From positions 12,834,001-12,898,000 of the forward strand of contig JBHGNT010000005.1 of NCBI GenBank assembly GCA_043228905.1: DNA of 64,000 bases. Reading direction: 5' to 3'. Made by a program: the position numbers and the translations under genes. This DNA comes from Azolla caroliniana. Its lineage: Eukaryota > Polypodiophyta. The first letter of the stretch is position 1; every line of letters starts with the position of its first letter. This document shows, in pieces, positions 50,037 to 62,216 of the stretch. A model generated the notes under the pieces. The model was not told where the DNA came from. It was given only the letters and a program-made list of their open reading frames with translations, and searched no databases.

Positions 50037-53000
50037 AGCGGACTATTGAAGCATGGGGCACAAATAGTCCGAGCAATCACAAGACCCCACAAGAAAGAAG
50101 AGCATGTGGATTGCAAGGAGAAGCAACATGTGTCACACCTAGTGGCGCATGTAAACTAGTACTACCCGACAAGAAGCACAAGAGCTGGATACAAGAATTC
50201 GAGAAGATGCTGAAAGAAGAGAACATAATAGAAGAAGGGGAGTTCGTGACTCATATTATGGAAGAAGCCTCATTTAACGACACCATCGGCGAAATCGAGG
50301 ACGTCGTGGACTTGAGCTATCATCACAACCAATGCGTGATTTCGGTTAACTCCGTCAACATGTACACTATCATCGATGAATACCGTCGTGGCATCTCGAT
50401 GAAGGAAGCTGACATCAACACGAAATATAAAACGGTGGATAAGAAGATCAAGCTAGTTGCGGTTCCACTACCGGAAGATAGCTTGCAAAAGATGAAGGAA
50501 GTCGCTAACGATCCAAGCTTAAGAGATCCGAAGAAGATAGGTCATGACTTCACAAAAGAGACGAAGGGGAAGCTATGAGTTGGAAAGGAGGATTTCCTTC
50601 TCCCTGAAGAGGAGCGAATGTTTCGCGATATGCTTGAGAGACATGGGAAGGCTTTCGCATTCTTCCCACGAGAAATCGGATGCGCCGACCCAAAGGTTAT
50701 AGAGCCAATGGTGATCTTCACGGTGCCCCATGTGCCTTGGAATTTGAAACCGATACCGGTTCCGAGAGCACACCTTCCGAAGCTGATCGAGCTCTTAAAA
50801 GAAAAGGTGAGTATGGGAATTCTAGAACCGTCGAATGATCCTTATTCCAATAGGTGGTTCACGGTGCCGAAGAAGAATGGATCATTGCGATTCATCCAAG
50901 ATCTTCAACCCGTCAACAAGGTGACAATTCGAAATGCCGGAATCGGTCCGAGCGTGGACGAATTTGCCGAAGCGTTTGCGGGCCGGTCCATCTACTCCAT
51001 TGGCGATCTCTACTCCGGATATGACCAATTCCAATTGGCGATCGACAGTCGGGACATTACAACCATGAGGACTCCGATTGGGCTTGTGCGGATGTGTACC
51101 TTACCCCAAGGCGCAACGAACTCGGTGGCTCATATGGTGAATGCCATGAATAAAGTCTTGAAGGATTGCATTCCGGACATCACGATGCCATTCTTGGATG
51201 ATATTCCGATAAAAGGATGTTCAGATGAGGAGAAAGATGAATCGAAAGATAAGGAAGGTTGTAGAAAGTTCGTTGCGGATCATATGAAAGATTGCGAGAA
51301 GGTGCTTCAAAGGCTCGAAGATGCGAATTTGACATTTTCGGGAGAAAAATCCGCATTCGGGCAACCGGAGATCTTGGTGGTAGGTCACTTGTGTGGAGCA
51401 TATGGCCGAAAGCCCTCGCCATCCAAAGTGAATGCAATCCAAGACATGAAAGAAGAATGCGAAAACCAAACGGAGGTTCGAAGGTTCCTTGGAGCGTGCG
51501 CGTTTTATCATATATGGATTCCTCACTACGCTCATGTCGCCGAACCGTTATATGGACTACTAAAGAAAAGAATAAAGTTCGAATGGTGAGACGAGCACAC
51601 AGAGGCGATGCGAAGATAAAAGAATCTGCTTCTTGAAGCTCCGGCACTAAGGAAGGCCGACTATGCTGAAGGGAAACCAATTTACGTGACCGTAGATACG
51701 AGCCCAACCGGAATCGGGTGGGTCATCAATCAAGAAGGTGAAGATAATGCGCGATATGCCGTCCGGTTCGGAGCAAAGGTTCTCAGCGAACGGCAACAAA
51801 GATATGCCCAAGTCAAGCGGGAACTTTGGGGTATTGTGTCGGCAGTGAAGACGGACAAAGATTACTTGATCGGGTCAGAAGTGATAATAGAGACAGATTG
51901 TCTCCCAATTCTCGGAATGGTCTTGGGATGTGCGACCCCCGATCTTGCTATGCTAAGGTGGATTGCCTACATCAAGTCTTTAAACCCAGAGATCCGTCAC
52001 ATCGTAGGGAAGAAGAACGCCATGGCTGACATGCTGTCGAGGGCAAGATTTTCAAATGGAAGTAACATGGTTTCGGAAGATGAAGATGTCGCCCTCGACT
52101 TCTTCAAGATGGCTCGATTGTCAGCGGAAGACCAGGACACGCAAACCCTCCACGCCTTCAACGAGAACGAGTACGAAGGAGAGTGGTTACTCATCGGTAG
52201 ATTCCTAAGAACATTGACGGCAGATGCTTCGTTGACAAAGGAGGAGGCCCTACGAATCCGAAAGAAAGCTTACCGATACTTCTTGAAGGGAGGATTCCTT
52301 TGGCGACATCCAAAAAGAAGGACAGGAATACCACGTCGAGTGGTGGTAAAGAAAGAAGAGCAAGAGACACTAATGAACGAATTCCACGAGAGTGCTTGGG
52401 CAGGTCATAGAGGAACATGGGCGACGTTCGAAAAGTTGAAGGAGAAGTACTGGTGGCCAAGCATGTACAAAGATGTACTCCATTTCGTGTCCACATGCGA
52501 AACTTGCCAAGTATATTCAAATATACATCATCGTGATGAGTTAAAGCCGACATACCCACTCACCATACACTTCAAATGGATGGTGGATCTGGTCTCGATG
52601 CCAATGGGAGTGGGACAAATGAAGTACTTAGCGTTGGCAAGGGAAGACTTGACAAATCAAGTGGAAGGACGAGCCTTAACAAATAAGACGACTTCAGCCG
52701 TTTGCAAATTTCTACTTGAAGCTGTTGTTTGCCGATATGGATGTGTAGGGAAGATAGTGGCCGACCGAGGGGAGTTGGACGCGCAAGAAGCGACGGAGCT
52801 CTTCGAAAGACTAGGCGTGAAGCTCTCCCTCACGACTGCCTACAATCCGGAAGCAAATGGGAAGATCGAGCGAGGGCATGGACCTATCGTTAAAGCCATC
52901 GTACGGGCATGCAACGGTCGAGTCGGGAATTGGCCACGACTATTACCCTATGCCTTGTGGGCCGATAGAACGACACATAGCTCGGTGACAGGGTATATGC

Positions 53001-53521
53001 CGACGGAGCTTATGTATGGACAAAAGCCGATTATGCCCATCGAAAGGACGATCGCCTCATGGGTAGCGATACCGTGGGGGAACGAGATGAGCCGAGAAGA
53101 GTTATTAGTGGCGCGGATAAGGCAACTTGAAAGAAGACCTGAAGATTTAGAAAAAGCGCGAAAGATGATGAAGGCAGCCCGAGTAAAGAACAAAGTTCGG
53201 TTCGACAACACGCATCGACTTCGTCCCAAGAAGATTGAAGAAGGGGATTGGGTTTTAGTTTACGACAGCACCCTTGACAATCAACATAGTACAACAAGGA
53301 AGTTCGCAAGAAGATGGTTCGGGCCGTATGTAGTGACAAGTGCCAACGATAATGCCACATACCACCTTGCGGAACTAGACCGATCAAGGTTGGCCATACC
53401 CATTGCGGGAAAAAGAGTAAAGCTTTTCAAGAAAAGACAAGACAAGGATCCTGACCTCGATTACCTCGACGATGAACATAATAGGCCGGATGAAAATAAA
53501 GACATGGAGGAATCTAATTGA
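50034..53521 (+). pseudogene. CG5 pol: linker, RT, RNase H, integrase
   Basis: A single frame of about 1,160 codons with three stops: TGA 50576-50578, TGA 51587-51589 (relatives R) and TAA at about 51617-51619. RT has VIFTVPHVPW, SIGDLYSGYDQFQLAI, TLPQGATNSVAHM and FLDD (51191-51202), with KGCSDEEKDESKDK after it; RNase H opens VTVDTSPTGIGW. The integrase finger is H-H-C-C around AGHRGTWATF and STCETC; catalytic D in WMVDLVSM, D in VADRGEL and E in NGKIERGHG. The C-terminus is acidic (YLDDEHNRPDE). The function would be reverse transcription and integration; this copy is inactive unless the stops are suppressed. Confidence 0.92.
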
Positions 53522-53593
53522 TTATCGTAGCCGAAATCTCACTTCTTCTCTTCTTGGCACGTACCGGAGGATGTGCGGTTTGGTGGGGGTGGA

Positions 53594-54559
53594 TGTCGTG
53601 AAGATTTTCGGCAATAGTGTGAAAATCCCATAAAACGTACAAAATCGAGTATGAATCATGTAATACAATAATTGTGAAGATAACATTTTTAATATCTAAG
53701 TACAAAATGATGGAGGTTTCGAATGCACTTTATTACACGAGAAATGGACAACTAAATGTCAAGATATGAGGGTATAAAGTTTGTGAAAAGAAAAGAGAAA
53801 ATTGTGAGATATCCCACATAGGCATGAAAAATACGGCTCTCATCATATATAAGGTGGAGCAAAAGATATTATCTTTGTGTCTATGTGTGGAGCATAGAGA
53901 GTTCAAGGTAACTTGAACTTAGAGTGGAGGTGGCTAGCTACTCGTAAAGGGTTTTGGCCAACCAAAACCGGACCGGCGATGGAGCCGGTGATCCGACGGC
54001 AATTCGATGGCGGCATCCGGCGACGGTATCTGGCGAACCAGCGACTAGATAAAATAAATATATAAAAATATATACATATTTACATATACAAGGAGGGCAA
54101 GTATGGATTTGAGCCTTGCACCTCCAAGTTAGGAGTCAAATGGCTTACCATTAAGCCATAGTATTTAATTGAAATTATATTTCTATCATTGTACTTTTAC
54201 ATGTAAATTCTCATCCATGAGTGCTAAAATGAGTGACATGGTTAGCATGCACCACATGTAATACTTAAGCGCCAAATGGCAAACATGCAATTTATGCATG
54301 TCTTGTACCCTCACATGCATCATATGCATGAGAGCATCTATAAAAGAGGGAAGGGGGAGGAGAAAAACACGGTTTTTTTGTATGAAAATTAAGAGGAAGA
54401 AATTCGTTATCAAATCAATTGTGTAATCTCAACTTCTCTCTTTCCCAATCTATCTTAAGTACTTTCTCGCCAAAGCTTGTATCGACTCTAAATCCTTCTG
54501 GTCCAGAACCCCGGCGGTTCTGCCTCACGATTCGCACGTAGTGACGGATCTTCACGACA
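53594..54559 (+). repeat. 3' LTR of CG5
   Basis: 966 bp, same ends as the 5' LTR, preceded by the purine tract ggtgggggtgga. Carries the antisense tRNA-like module at 54089-54160. Confidence 0.94.
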
Positions 54560-54840
54560 ACGTGAACAGGTGTATGCACCGATGCACACGAATCAAGTAT
54601 TATGTACCAACATAATGTAAATAACATAGGACTAGTAAGTACTAGGTAGTAGAATTTAATGAGGTACTTTAAAGTCCCACACACACACAAAGAAATCAGG
54701 GAAGGGGAAATATCTGACACCGATCACGATGTAACGGTCTCCTGTTGTGCTATAAAACGGAAGGCTTGAGGCTATTTTAGGAATCCGGTTTTGGGGAGGA
54801 CGAAGTGCTGTTGGTTTGTGGGCCGAGCTCTCTCTCTCTC
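54560..54840 (+). repeat. Continuation of the CG3 3' LTR
   Basis: After the second ACGT copy, the sequence matches the CG3 5' LTR from base 25211 on (cgatgcacacgaat, tactaggtagtagaattt, gtaacggtctcc, gctataaaa). The match ends near 54840, where Gy6 starts. Confidence 0.85.
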
Positions 54841-55345
54841 TGCCATTCGAACCATTGCTTCCATGTGACTTAGCTCACTATTGTCTGCCGGAATAGTAAC
54901 CGACGGATAGAAGCGAAGAAGTATTATAATATAGTAAAAGCGTAAGAAACGTATGTAACGGTTCACGCGGGAAGCATGAACGGCTAAAAGACCCTGTGTA
55001 TATAAAGGGCAAAAAGCCTCTGTAAGAGGTAGCGTGTAATTTAGGTACATAGAGCGTTATTCTAATAGAGTACTATCTTCTCTGATTTTTGTGCATATCT
55101 GTGGTTGATCTACTGTGTTCTTCGATTCTCTGTGGCATATTGTAATCGTAAGGGCGTAGGCGTAAGTGTGGTTACTAGTGCATTGTCTAAGGAGTTCGGT
55201 TGTAGCCGTCTCCCTTATACACTACTAGGATATGGGGAAGTATCCCATTACGTATTACGGTACGATGGTACCATTCTTTGCAACGCGGGCATCTTGAGGT
55301 CTAGGTTGAAGGACTGACCGTAGACAGTGTTCCTAATCGGTAACA
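54841..55345 (+). repeat. 5' LTR of Gy6 (start approximate)
   Basis: TATA box gtatataaagg at about 54998-55008, leader, end at about 55345 (gtaaca) before tgtttggcacgcgtgg, a possible primer site (TGGCACGCG). Start taken where similarity to the CG3 LTR ends; TG at 54882 is an alternative. Confidence 0.55.
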
Positions 55346-55613
55346 TGTTTGGCACGCGTGGTGATCTGTGTCTTCTCACAGACGAACATCGACGAATGGA
55401 TGTTTATCCGTAGATGTCCTAGAGAACCAACATGACAAGACCGACCAATCACAAGGTCCATCACACGCTAGGCAGAGGAATGCGCAAGGCGAAAACCTCG
55501 CCTTAGTGACCTCAGTGATATTTGTTGGAACCACAAAGTCGATTTCCCGCTCACCAGATACCCCGGCGACAAGCAGTAAGTTCGGTCACCACATAAGCAG
55601 TGTGGTCTTTCCC
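55346..55613 (+). other. Gy6 leader before gag
   Basis: No recognised domain; short open frames only. Confidence 0.5.
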
Positions 55614-57055
55614 TGGTCACCGTAGCTCCCCGCTTCAACGACGAAACAGACGCCGCAACCCACATTCGCCTGTTCCTGAATGTTTGGAATGAAAATCACA
55701 TGGTGCAGAGACGTCCTGAAGAGGTGGTGCACCAGTCCAGAATGACAGAGTTCGGATTAACTCTGGATGGGAGAGCGACATTTGGGCATTCACAGATGGA
55801 TCTGCCAGCAATCACGACCTTCGACCAACTACAATCGGCCTTTTTGCGTTTCTTTCATCAGAGGGTGTTGCAACACGAAATCCTCGGGCAGTTCTATACA
55901 ATCAAACAGTTGCCGACCGAGACTGTAGCAGACTTCAGTTTACGTTCCAAAATCTGCGGCGGAAATTAGAATGGGGCCCGATAGAGGACGAGGCTCGGGA
56001 GACATTTTTGGCAGCTTTACGACGGCCGATACGGATGACGCTCAACAACAATAGCGTGAAAGGAGAAACAATCAATATGGTCATAGAACGGGCGCTACAT
56101 CTCGAGTTGGGCAAAGAAGAGGAAAGGTTTTCCATTTCCTCATTACGACAAGCGTTACCTCAAGACGACGAACGACATTTTTGCCAGGAAATCCAGTGCA
56201 CGATTTGCCTCAATTCTGGGCATTTCGCAGTAGAATGCAACATGAGAATCCACTGCCCAATTTGTCACTCGAAAGCACACACGGTCAAGCAGTGTGAGTA
56301 CAATATGTGGAACAGACCCACGCCCACAATATGAAGCGTGGAAACACAACGCCCACCTCGCCGTAATGAGCAAAGGTGCCAAGAAGAACGACCCCGGTAT
56401 ACGGATCGGAACCCACACAATGACCAACACTACCAGAATCGCCGTAATAACAACGATTCCGAGGAAGAAGAGCCGGAGGACGAAGACTACCGGGGCAACC
56501 ACAGATATAATAAAGGAGGCAGATGCTACGAGAATTACCGTTCGACGAACAAACGTGGTGGCTTCAATGGGCCTCGCGGGAAACATCGTCAATATCGGGA
56601 CCAACGGCGGTACAATGAAAGTTCGGACGATGATCGGCACCAGTAGCCGCGTCGGAGCCGGGACCAACAACAACCACCACGAACGTTCAGAAGAATGAAC
56701 CAAGACCGGGAGGAGCAAGTCACACCTGGGGATAGGAACACGCCACTAGTTGCCGAGAAAGGCAAATCCAGCATCCATTGTTTCATTTTCCAACAGCCCG
56801 GACATTACGCCACTCAATGTCCACTCCGCAAGGGCAAGGGGCCCGCCATCAATACGATTATGGCAGAAGTTCAACAAGTTACGACAAGACAGCAAACGAA
56901 AAATGTTGATTGGGCCGCACAAGATGAGATACGTCAGACGGCCCAAGCATGGGTCGAAAAAGCGAACGCGGAAAATACGGAACGCATGCGGCAGGAGTTC
57001 GCGAACAATGTGGGGCCATTGGAGGAAAATGTAATATCTCCGGATCCCATATGGC
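55614..57055 (+). pseudogene. Gy6 gag
   Basis: The capsid-like part starts APRFNDETDAATHIRLFLNVWNE (about 55630) and runs through LRFFHQRVLQHE, with a frame change near 55950, then ALRRPIRMTLNNN. Zinc knuckles: CTICLNSGHFAVEC, CPICHSKAHTVKQC (both CX2CX4HX4C) and, after an Arg/Asn-rich spacer (56338-56646), CFIFQQPGHYATQC, in which the second cysteine is Phe. Frame changes lie near 56330 and 56690. HS1 interrupts after DPIW; right of HS1 the gag frame ends within eight codons. Confidence 0.8.
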
Positions 57056-57075
57056 TATCATGAACACATGACCAT

Positions 57076-57145
57076 TATGGCGTCACCCGGACTTGAACCT
57101 CGAACCTTGTAATTCATACTTGAAAACCTCAACCATTAAGATAGC
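57076..57145 (-). other. tRNA-like module in the HS1 LTRs
   Basis: On the minus strand TATCTTAATGGTTGAGG (57127-57143, A-box-like) and AGGTTCAAGTCC (57089-57100, B box). Copy at 62222-62290 in the 3' LTR. It lies at the very start of the LTR and is antisense to it, as in the CG LTRs, although HS1 is an unrelated lineage. Confidence 0.55.
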
Positions 57146-57203
57146 TTATTGTTATATGAAACAATAAAAGCTATTTCTTGTATTACATTGATTATTGTAA
57201 AAA

Positions 57204-57285
57204 CTCTAGATTATTCTAGAATGTTCTAGAATGTCCTAGAGCATTCTAGGTCTAGAACATTCTAGAACATTCTAGAAATCTCTAA
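57204..57285 (+). promoter_or_regulatory. Heat-shock element array in the HS1 LTR
   Basis: TTC and GAA triplets alternate at 2-base spacing: TTCTAGAATGTTCTAGAA at 57214-57231, then imperfect units, then GAACATTCTAGAACATTC at 57255-57272 followed by TAGAA. Two perfect blocks of at least four units fit the HSF binding rule (nGAAnnTTCn). The array lies about 20-95 bp upstream of the TATA box. Identical copy at 62349-62430. Confidence 0.85.
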
Positions 57286-57473
57286 GCTATTCTATAGGAA
57301 CCTATAAATAAGCGCATACATGTATTCTCAAATCAATTCGAATCAACACCAGTCTTTAGCTCTCATTACATATCTTGTATCCATTCTCTTTCTTTCTCTA
57401 TCTTATACATCCATTCTTCTCTATCCTTCTTCCATCACTCTATCTTTTATCCTTGGTTCTGACAGTTTGATTC

Positions 57474-57509
<36 letters not shown>

Positions 57510-57534
57510 CCTCCTTTGTAACCATCCTGAAACC

Positions 57535-58581
57535 ATGGCTGCCATTAACTCAGAAGAATATCTCACCCTTGTTGCAGAAATGGAGAACCTTAAATCCAAG
57601 TTCGCATCTCTTGAAGTAGAGAATCAACGTCTACTTGGGGATCTACAAAAGGTTACTATAGAGAAGCAACAACAACAAGAGGAGTTCACGCGACGAGTGC
57701 AACAGTTAGAGTCGACAATCGTCGTGTTACAACAACAAAGGGTTGAAGGTCAGGGACTTATCAAGGAGCCCAAAATTAGCCTCCCAGCTAAATTTGATGG
57801 GTCGAGGGCGCATTTCCGAGGTTTTTTGAATCAAGTACGGTTGGTGATTCAAATGCATCCCACACGTTATCCAACAGATGCATCACGAGTCGGGCTAGTG
57901 GGCACTTTATTGACTGGCATAGCGTTGTCGTGGTTTGCTCCATTGCTAGAGACCAATTCTCCTCTACTGAATAATTTCGGGGAATTTATCAAGGAATTTA
58001 AGGCTTGTTTCGAAGATACTGATGGGGCGAGAACAACTATCAACAAGATTCGTACACTTCGTCAAGGTGATCAACCAGCTTCAACATATGCTGCCAATTT
58101 CCGTCTCATCGCAAGCGATATTCCTTGGGATGAACAAGCCCTAATGGAGCAATTCCGTTCAGGCCTTCGTAGTGATGTCAAAGACTTACTTCTTACCTTC
58201 CCCGAGGATCCAAGGTCACTTACAGAAGCTATTAGTCGAGCAATACGGTGTGTTAATCTCCTTTTTGAGCGTCGATGTGAGCGACAACAACAAATAACAA
58301 GATCTCGATTCACACCAACTTATGCATTAGTAACGGCGTAATCATCCCCAAGGCAAATGTATAGCCCTGCTCCAACTCCAAGGCAAACACGTAGTCCAGT
58401 CCCAATGGATAGTCCTACACCCATGGAGATCGATATGACTCAACGACGAGGACCGTTGTCAGACGAAGAGAAGCAACGTCGTCGAGCAAACCATCTGTGC
58501 TTATATTGTGGAGGTCCAGGACATATAGCCATTCATTGCTCCCGTAGGCCGAGACGTCAGGTAAAATCAAATTCACTATGA
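57535..58581 (+). pseudogene. HS1 gag
   Basis: ATG at 57535 (MAAINSEEYLTLVAEMENLK), an N-terminal coiled coil (about residues 10-70, Q-rich), then the capsid-like core (PAKFDGSRAHFRGFLNQV, LTGIALSWFAPL, AFRSGL-like). A TAA at 58339-58341 (probably from CAA) separates it from a Pro-rich stretch and the zinc knuckle CLYCGGPGHIAIHC (about 58498-58539). The frame ends at TGA 58579-58581. Confidence 0.88.
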
Positions 58582-61221
58582 CAATAAAAATGAGTCCAAC
58601 ATTTTAGAAGTAGTTAGTGAATCTAATATTATGAATAATCCACCCTTGTCCAATAAATTTGAAGTCCTAAGCCAATTAGAAGAGGAGTCAAACGAATAAG
58701 TCCGGCCAAAATAGGAGCCATTTGGTTGGACAACCCTAGATATGTACAACCTAGTGTGGGTTCCATTTCTTCCAAGCATATTAGTAGAGTCTTCTCAGCC
58801 CTAGTACAAGTTAGGACACCCAGTTGTCAACTTCAAGTCCAAGCCCTCTTAGATACTGGAGCCAATTCTTGTTTCATGGATAGAGATTTTGCCCAAAAAC
58901 ACCAAATATCCTTGCATACACTTCCTTGTCCAGTTTCCGTAGTAGTGATTGATGGACGCCCCATAGCTTCCGGGAAGATATTTGAAGAGTCTGAGCCAAT
59001 ACACATACTCTTGGGTGATTTAGGATGTGTAGTTTCCTTTAACATAGTCCGTAGTCCTGAGCATCCAATTGTCCTCGGTTTGCCATGGTTCGAGCTACAT
59101 AACCCTAGAATCGATTGGAGGAAGCGAGAAATTAGGTGCCCTTTAGCAGAAAATATCATTGTCAAGGATCGAACTCGAGATTATCCTCCCAAAGTATATA
59201 GTTCTACCGATGCACCATATCCTTCTCATCAAATTTCAGCCATCACATTGCAACAATTGCACCAAGTGGGAGGCAAGGAGGACCTTTTCTTATTTGCAGT
59301 ATCAGTGACACCTTCTAGTGTCACTGAAGGGAATTCAGACATCCAAATTCCCAAAAAATATCAAGACTATGCTGATGTTTTCGACAAAGTCAAAGCTAGT
59401 GTTCTTCCAAAGCATCGGCCGTACGACTGTCCTATTGATCTCCAACCAGGAAAAGAGCCTCCGTGGGGTCCGATTTACAATTTATCACCCACTGAGCTTG
59501 AGGTTCTTCGAGAATACATCGAGGAAAATCTTGCACATGGGTTTATTCGACATTCAAAGTCTCCAACTGGCGCTCCTATCTTTTTTGTGAAGAAAAAGGA
59601 CGGCTCCCTTCGTTTGGTCGTGGACTATCGAGGCTTAAATAAAGTCACCATAAGGAATAGGTATGCTTTACCTTTAATCTCCAATCTCTTAGAACGCATT
59701 GGTGGGGCAAAGCATTTTACCAAAATTGATCTAACGGGTGCATATAATCTTGTTCGAATTCGGCCAGGAGATGAGTGGAAAACAACATTTCGTACTCGGT
59801 ATGGTCATTTTGAGTATACAGTCATGCCTTTCGGGCTCACAAATGCACCTGCCGTATTCCAACATATGGCAAATGACATCTTCCGGGATTTCTTGGATAT
59901 TTTTCTAATCATCTACCTAGATGATCTATTGATTTACTCTAAAACACATGTGCGGCAAGTACTTGAACGCCTAAGGAAGTATGGTCTTTACGCCAAACTT
60001 GAGAAATGCAATTTTGATTGCAAACAAGTCGAATTTTTGGGATACACTATTTCATCCCAGGGTGTTTTCATGGACCCGGCAAAAGTCCAAACAATATTGG
60101 AATGGAAACCCCCATGCTCAGTTCGGGATGTCCAGTGTTTCCTCGGATTTGCGAACTTCTATCGCAAATTCATACATAATTATTCAAGCATTGTGTTGCC
60201 CCTTACTCAACTCACCAAGAAAAATCAAGCATTTTTTTGGAGTATCGAAGCGGATAAGGCTTTTACGCAGCTAAAAGAGGCATTCACATCAGCACCCATC
60301 CTAGCACATATTGATCCTGAAAAGCCATTTACTATTGAGGCGGATGCATCGGACTTTGCATTGGGGAGTATCCTATCGCAACCAGGCGAGGACGGGCAGA
60401 TACATCCAGTCGCGTTTCACTCGAGAAAGTTTATTGTTTCGGAGATAAACTATGAGGTGCATGACAAGGAGTTACTAGCTGTGGTCGACTCATTCGAGCA
60501 ATGGCGTCATTTTCTAGAAGGATCACCTCATCAAATTATCATTTATAGTGATCACAAAAATCTCACATATTTTCAAACAGCTCGAGTATTAAATAGACGA
60601 CAAGCTCGGTGGGCCCAATTTCTAACGCGTTTCGATTTCAAGATCATTTTTCGCCCCGGAAAACAACAAGGGAAAGCAGATGCTCTGTCTCGGCGTTCGT
60701 ATCTAGCACTTCGACCTAGAGATCCGGCCTTTGACAATCAAAAGCAAACTCTCCTCGGGCCATCAAAGCTACAGGTAACAACAATTTATGCCACACCACT
60801 TGATTCTACCCTTCTTGACACTATTCGGCAACAACTTCATTCGGATGATTTTGCTAAGGATGTCTTAGCCCACTGTGGTTCAAGTCGTCCATCTTGCTCC
60901 ACATTGCCAGGGTCATCTCAACATTATAAGGACTTCAAGTGGCAAGATGGTTTACTTTTCTACAAGAATCTCCTTTACGTCCCCGACGGATCACCCCAAC
61001 TTCAAGTGTTGGAACATTGTCATGATACCCCCATGGCTGGACATTTTGGTATTTCCAAGACCATTGAGCTGGTGAAACGTTCGTTTTGGTGGCCTCACTT
61101 GCAAAAATTTGTCGAAGATTATGTTCGCACTTGTGACACCTGCTGTCGCGCCAAAATACCCCGGCATCACCCTTATGGCTTACTACAACCATTACCCCCT
61201 CCCAACAAACCATCAATAGTG
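58582..61221 (+). pseudogene. HS1 pol: protease, RT, RNase H, integrase start
   Basis: After a broken spacer the frame is open from about 58690. Protease ALLDTGANSCFMD; LGLPWF; RT with IRHSKSPTGAPIFFVKKKDGS, FGLTNAPAVFQHM and catalytic IYLDDLLIYS; VEFLGYTIS; RNase H EADASDFALGSIL and DHKNLTYF; integrase finger H-H-C-C around HCHDTPMAGHFG and RTCDTC. The frame runs on to 61803, but from about 61222 it is out of register. RT motifs resemble chromoviruses of the fungal and moss type; this is from memory only. Confidence 0.9.
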
Positions 61222-62216
61222 AAGAAACTGCAGATCTCATTATGCGTGAAGTGTTTCGCCATCATGGTCTCCCGAATGATATTATTAGCGATCGAGGTCC
61301 TCAATTTATCTCACACTTTTGGAAGCACCTATGGGCAGGCCTCAAAATCTCTTGCAAACTCTCTTCGGCTTATCATCCACAAACTGACGGACAAACAGAG
61401 CGCACAAATCAAACGCTCGAGCAATATCTTCGATGTTTCATTAGTTATCAACAAGATGATTGGAGTAAAATTTTACATCTTGCTGAGTTTGCATACAACA
61501 ACACGGTCCACTCTTCTACCAAAGTTACACCTTTCTTTGCCTACACCGGCAACCACCCTCGATGGTGTATACTGGATCTTCCCGAGGTGTCACGAAACCC
61601 TAGTGCGGCGCATCACCTCCACCGACTACAACAAATCCAGTTCGAGTTATCGTCACATCTTCAGAAAGTGCAAGCACACCATAAGACCAATGCCGATCGA
61701 CATCGTCTTAAGTCTCCGTTTAAGGTTGGTGACCGTGTATGGTTGCTTCGTCGTCACATCAAGACTACCCGACCGTGTGCTAAGCTTGACTATCAATGCT
61801 TAGGTCCTTTTGTCATCACGGCGCAGATTAATGATGCAACATTTCGTCTTAACCTTCCTGCACATATGCGGCTTCACCCTGTCTTTCATAACTCTCTTTT
61901 GGAACCTTGCCACACCTCTTTAATTCGTGATCGTGTCCTGGCACCACCGCCTTCTGTACAACTTCTGGACGGCCCCGAATACGAGGTAGCTGCTATTCTC
62001 GATTCTAAGATTGTGCGCAATAAGCTTTATTATCTAGTTGATTGGCTTGGTTATCCTCCGAGTGATCGCACTTGGGAACCCATCGATAACGTTTGTAATG
62101 CTGAAGCTCTGGTCAACGACTTCCATCGTCACTATCCAAACAAGCCCGGCCCAACAATGTTAACGCCGACTTCCACTCGGCGTTCTCGAAGGAGGGATAG
62201 TGTCATGAACACATGA
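61222..62216 (+). pseudogene. HS1 integrase core end and chromodomain
   Basis: From about 61222 another frame continues integrase: EETADLIMREVFRHHGLPNDIISDRGPQF, HPQTDGQTERTNQ (catalytic D and E present), KVGDRVWLLRRH, LHPVFHNSLLEP, then a chromodomain (EYEVAAILDSK, YYLVDWLGYPPSDRTWEP, LVNDFHRHYP). Relative to related integrases, about 40-50 residues are missing at the junction near 61220, including the segment with the first catalytic Asp, so this integrase cannot be functional. Confidence 0.88.

Larger units (their letters stand above)
46714..54559 (+). mobile_element. CG5: nearly complete gypsy element
   Basis: LTRs 46714-47771 (1,058 bp) and 53594-54559 (966 bp), flanked by perfect ACGT duplications (46710-46713 and 54560-54563); removing it rejoins the CG3 3' LTR. 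Only about six substitutions separate the LTRs; the length difference is a minisatellite plus an 8-bp indel. It encodes gag, protease and the complete pol. It is the best copy for defining the family. Confidence 0.95.
25163..54840 (+). mobile_element. CG3: gypsy element hosting the right-hand nest
   Basis: The 5' LTR is at 25163-25864. The closely similar 3' LTR begins at 46666 and is interrupted twice (CG5 at 46714, Gy6 at about 54841); its end is not in view. Internal parts are 25865-26129, 39736-43039 and 46506-46665. It is flanked on the left by CCGT (25159-25162). Gag, protease and pol are all broken by insertions, stops and a deletion. Its 3' LTR resembles its 5' LTR far more than the CG4 LTR, which is why 46666 is assigned to CG3. 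Confidence 0.8.
57056..57464 (+). repeat. 5' LTR of HS1
   Basis: Starts TATCATGAAC (the 3' LTR has TGTCATGAAC, so G to A) and ends GGTTCTGACA. Order: antisense tRNA-like module, heat-shock-element array, TATA box (cctataaataag, 57301-57312), CT-rich leader. No clear primer site follows. Confidence 0.93.

Noticed and set aside
56155-56718. 187-codon minus-strand open frame opposite Gy6 gag
   Set aside because: Val/Ile/Leu-rich reflection of the Arg/Asn-rich gag spacer; not a membrane protein gene.
57214-57280. Simple XbaI-like tctaga repeat without meaning
   Set aside because: The strict alternation of TTC and GAA at 2-base spacing, the position upstream of the TATA box and the conservation in both LTRs favour heat-shock elements.
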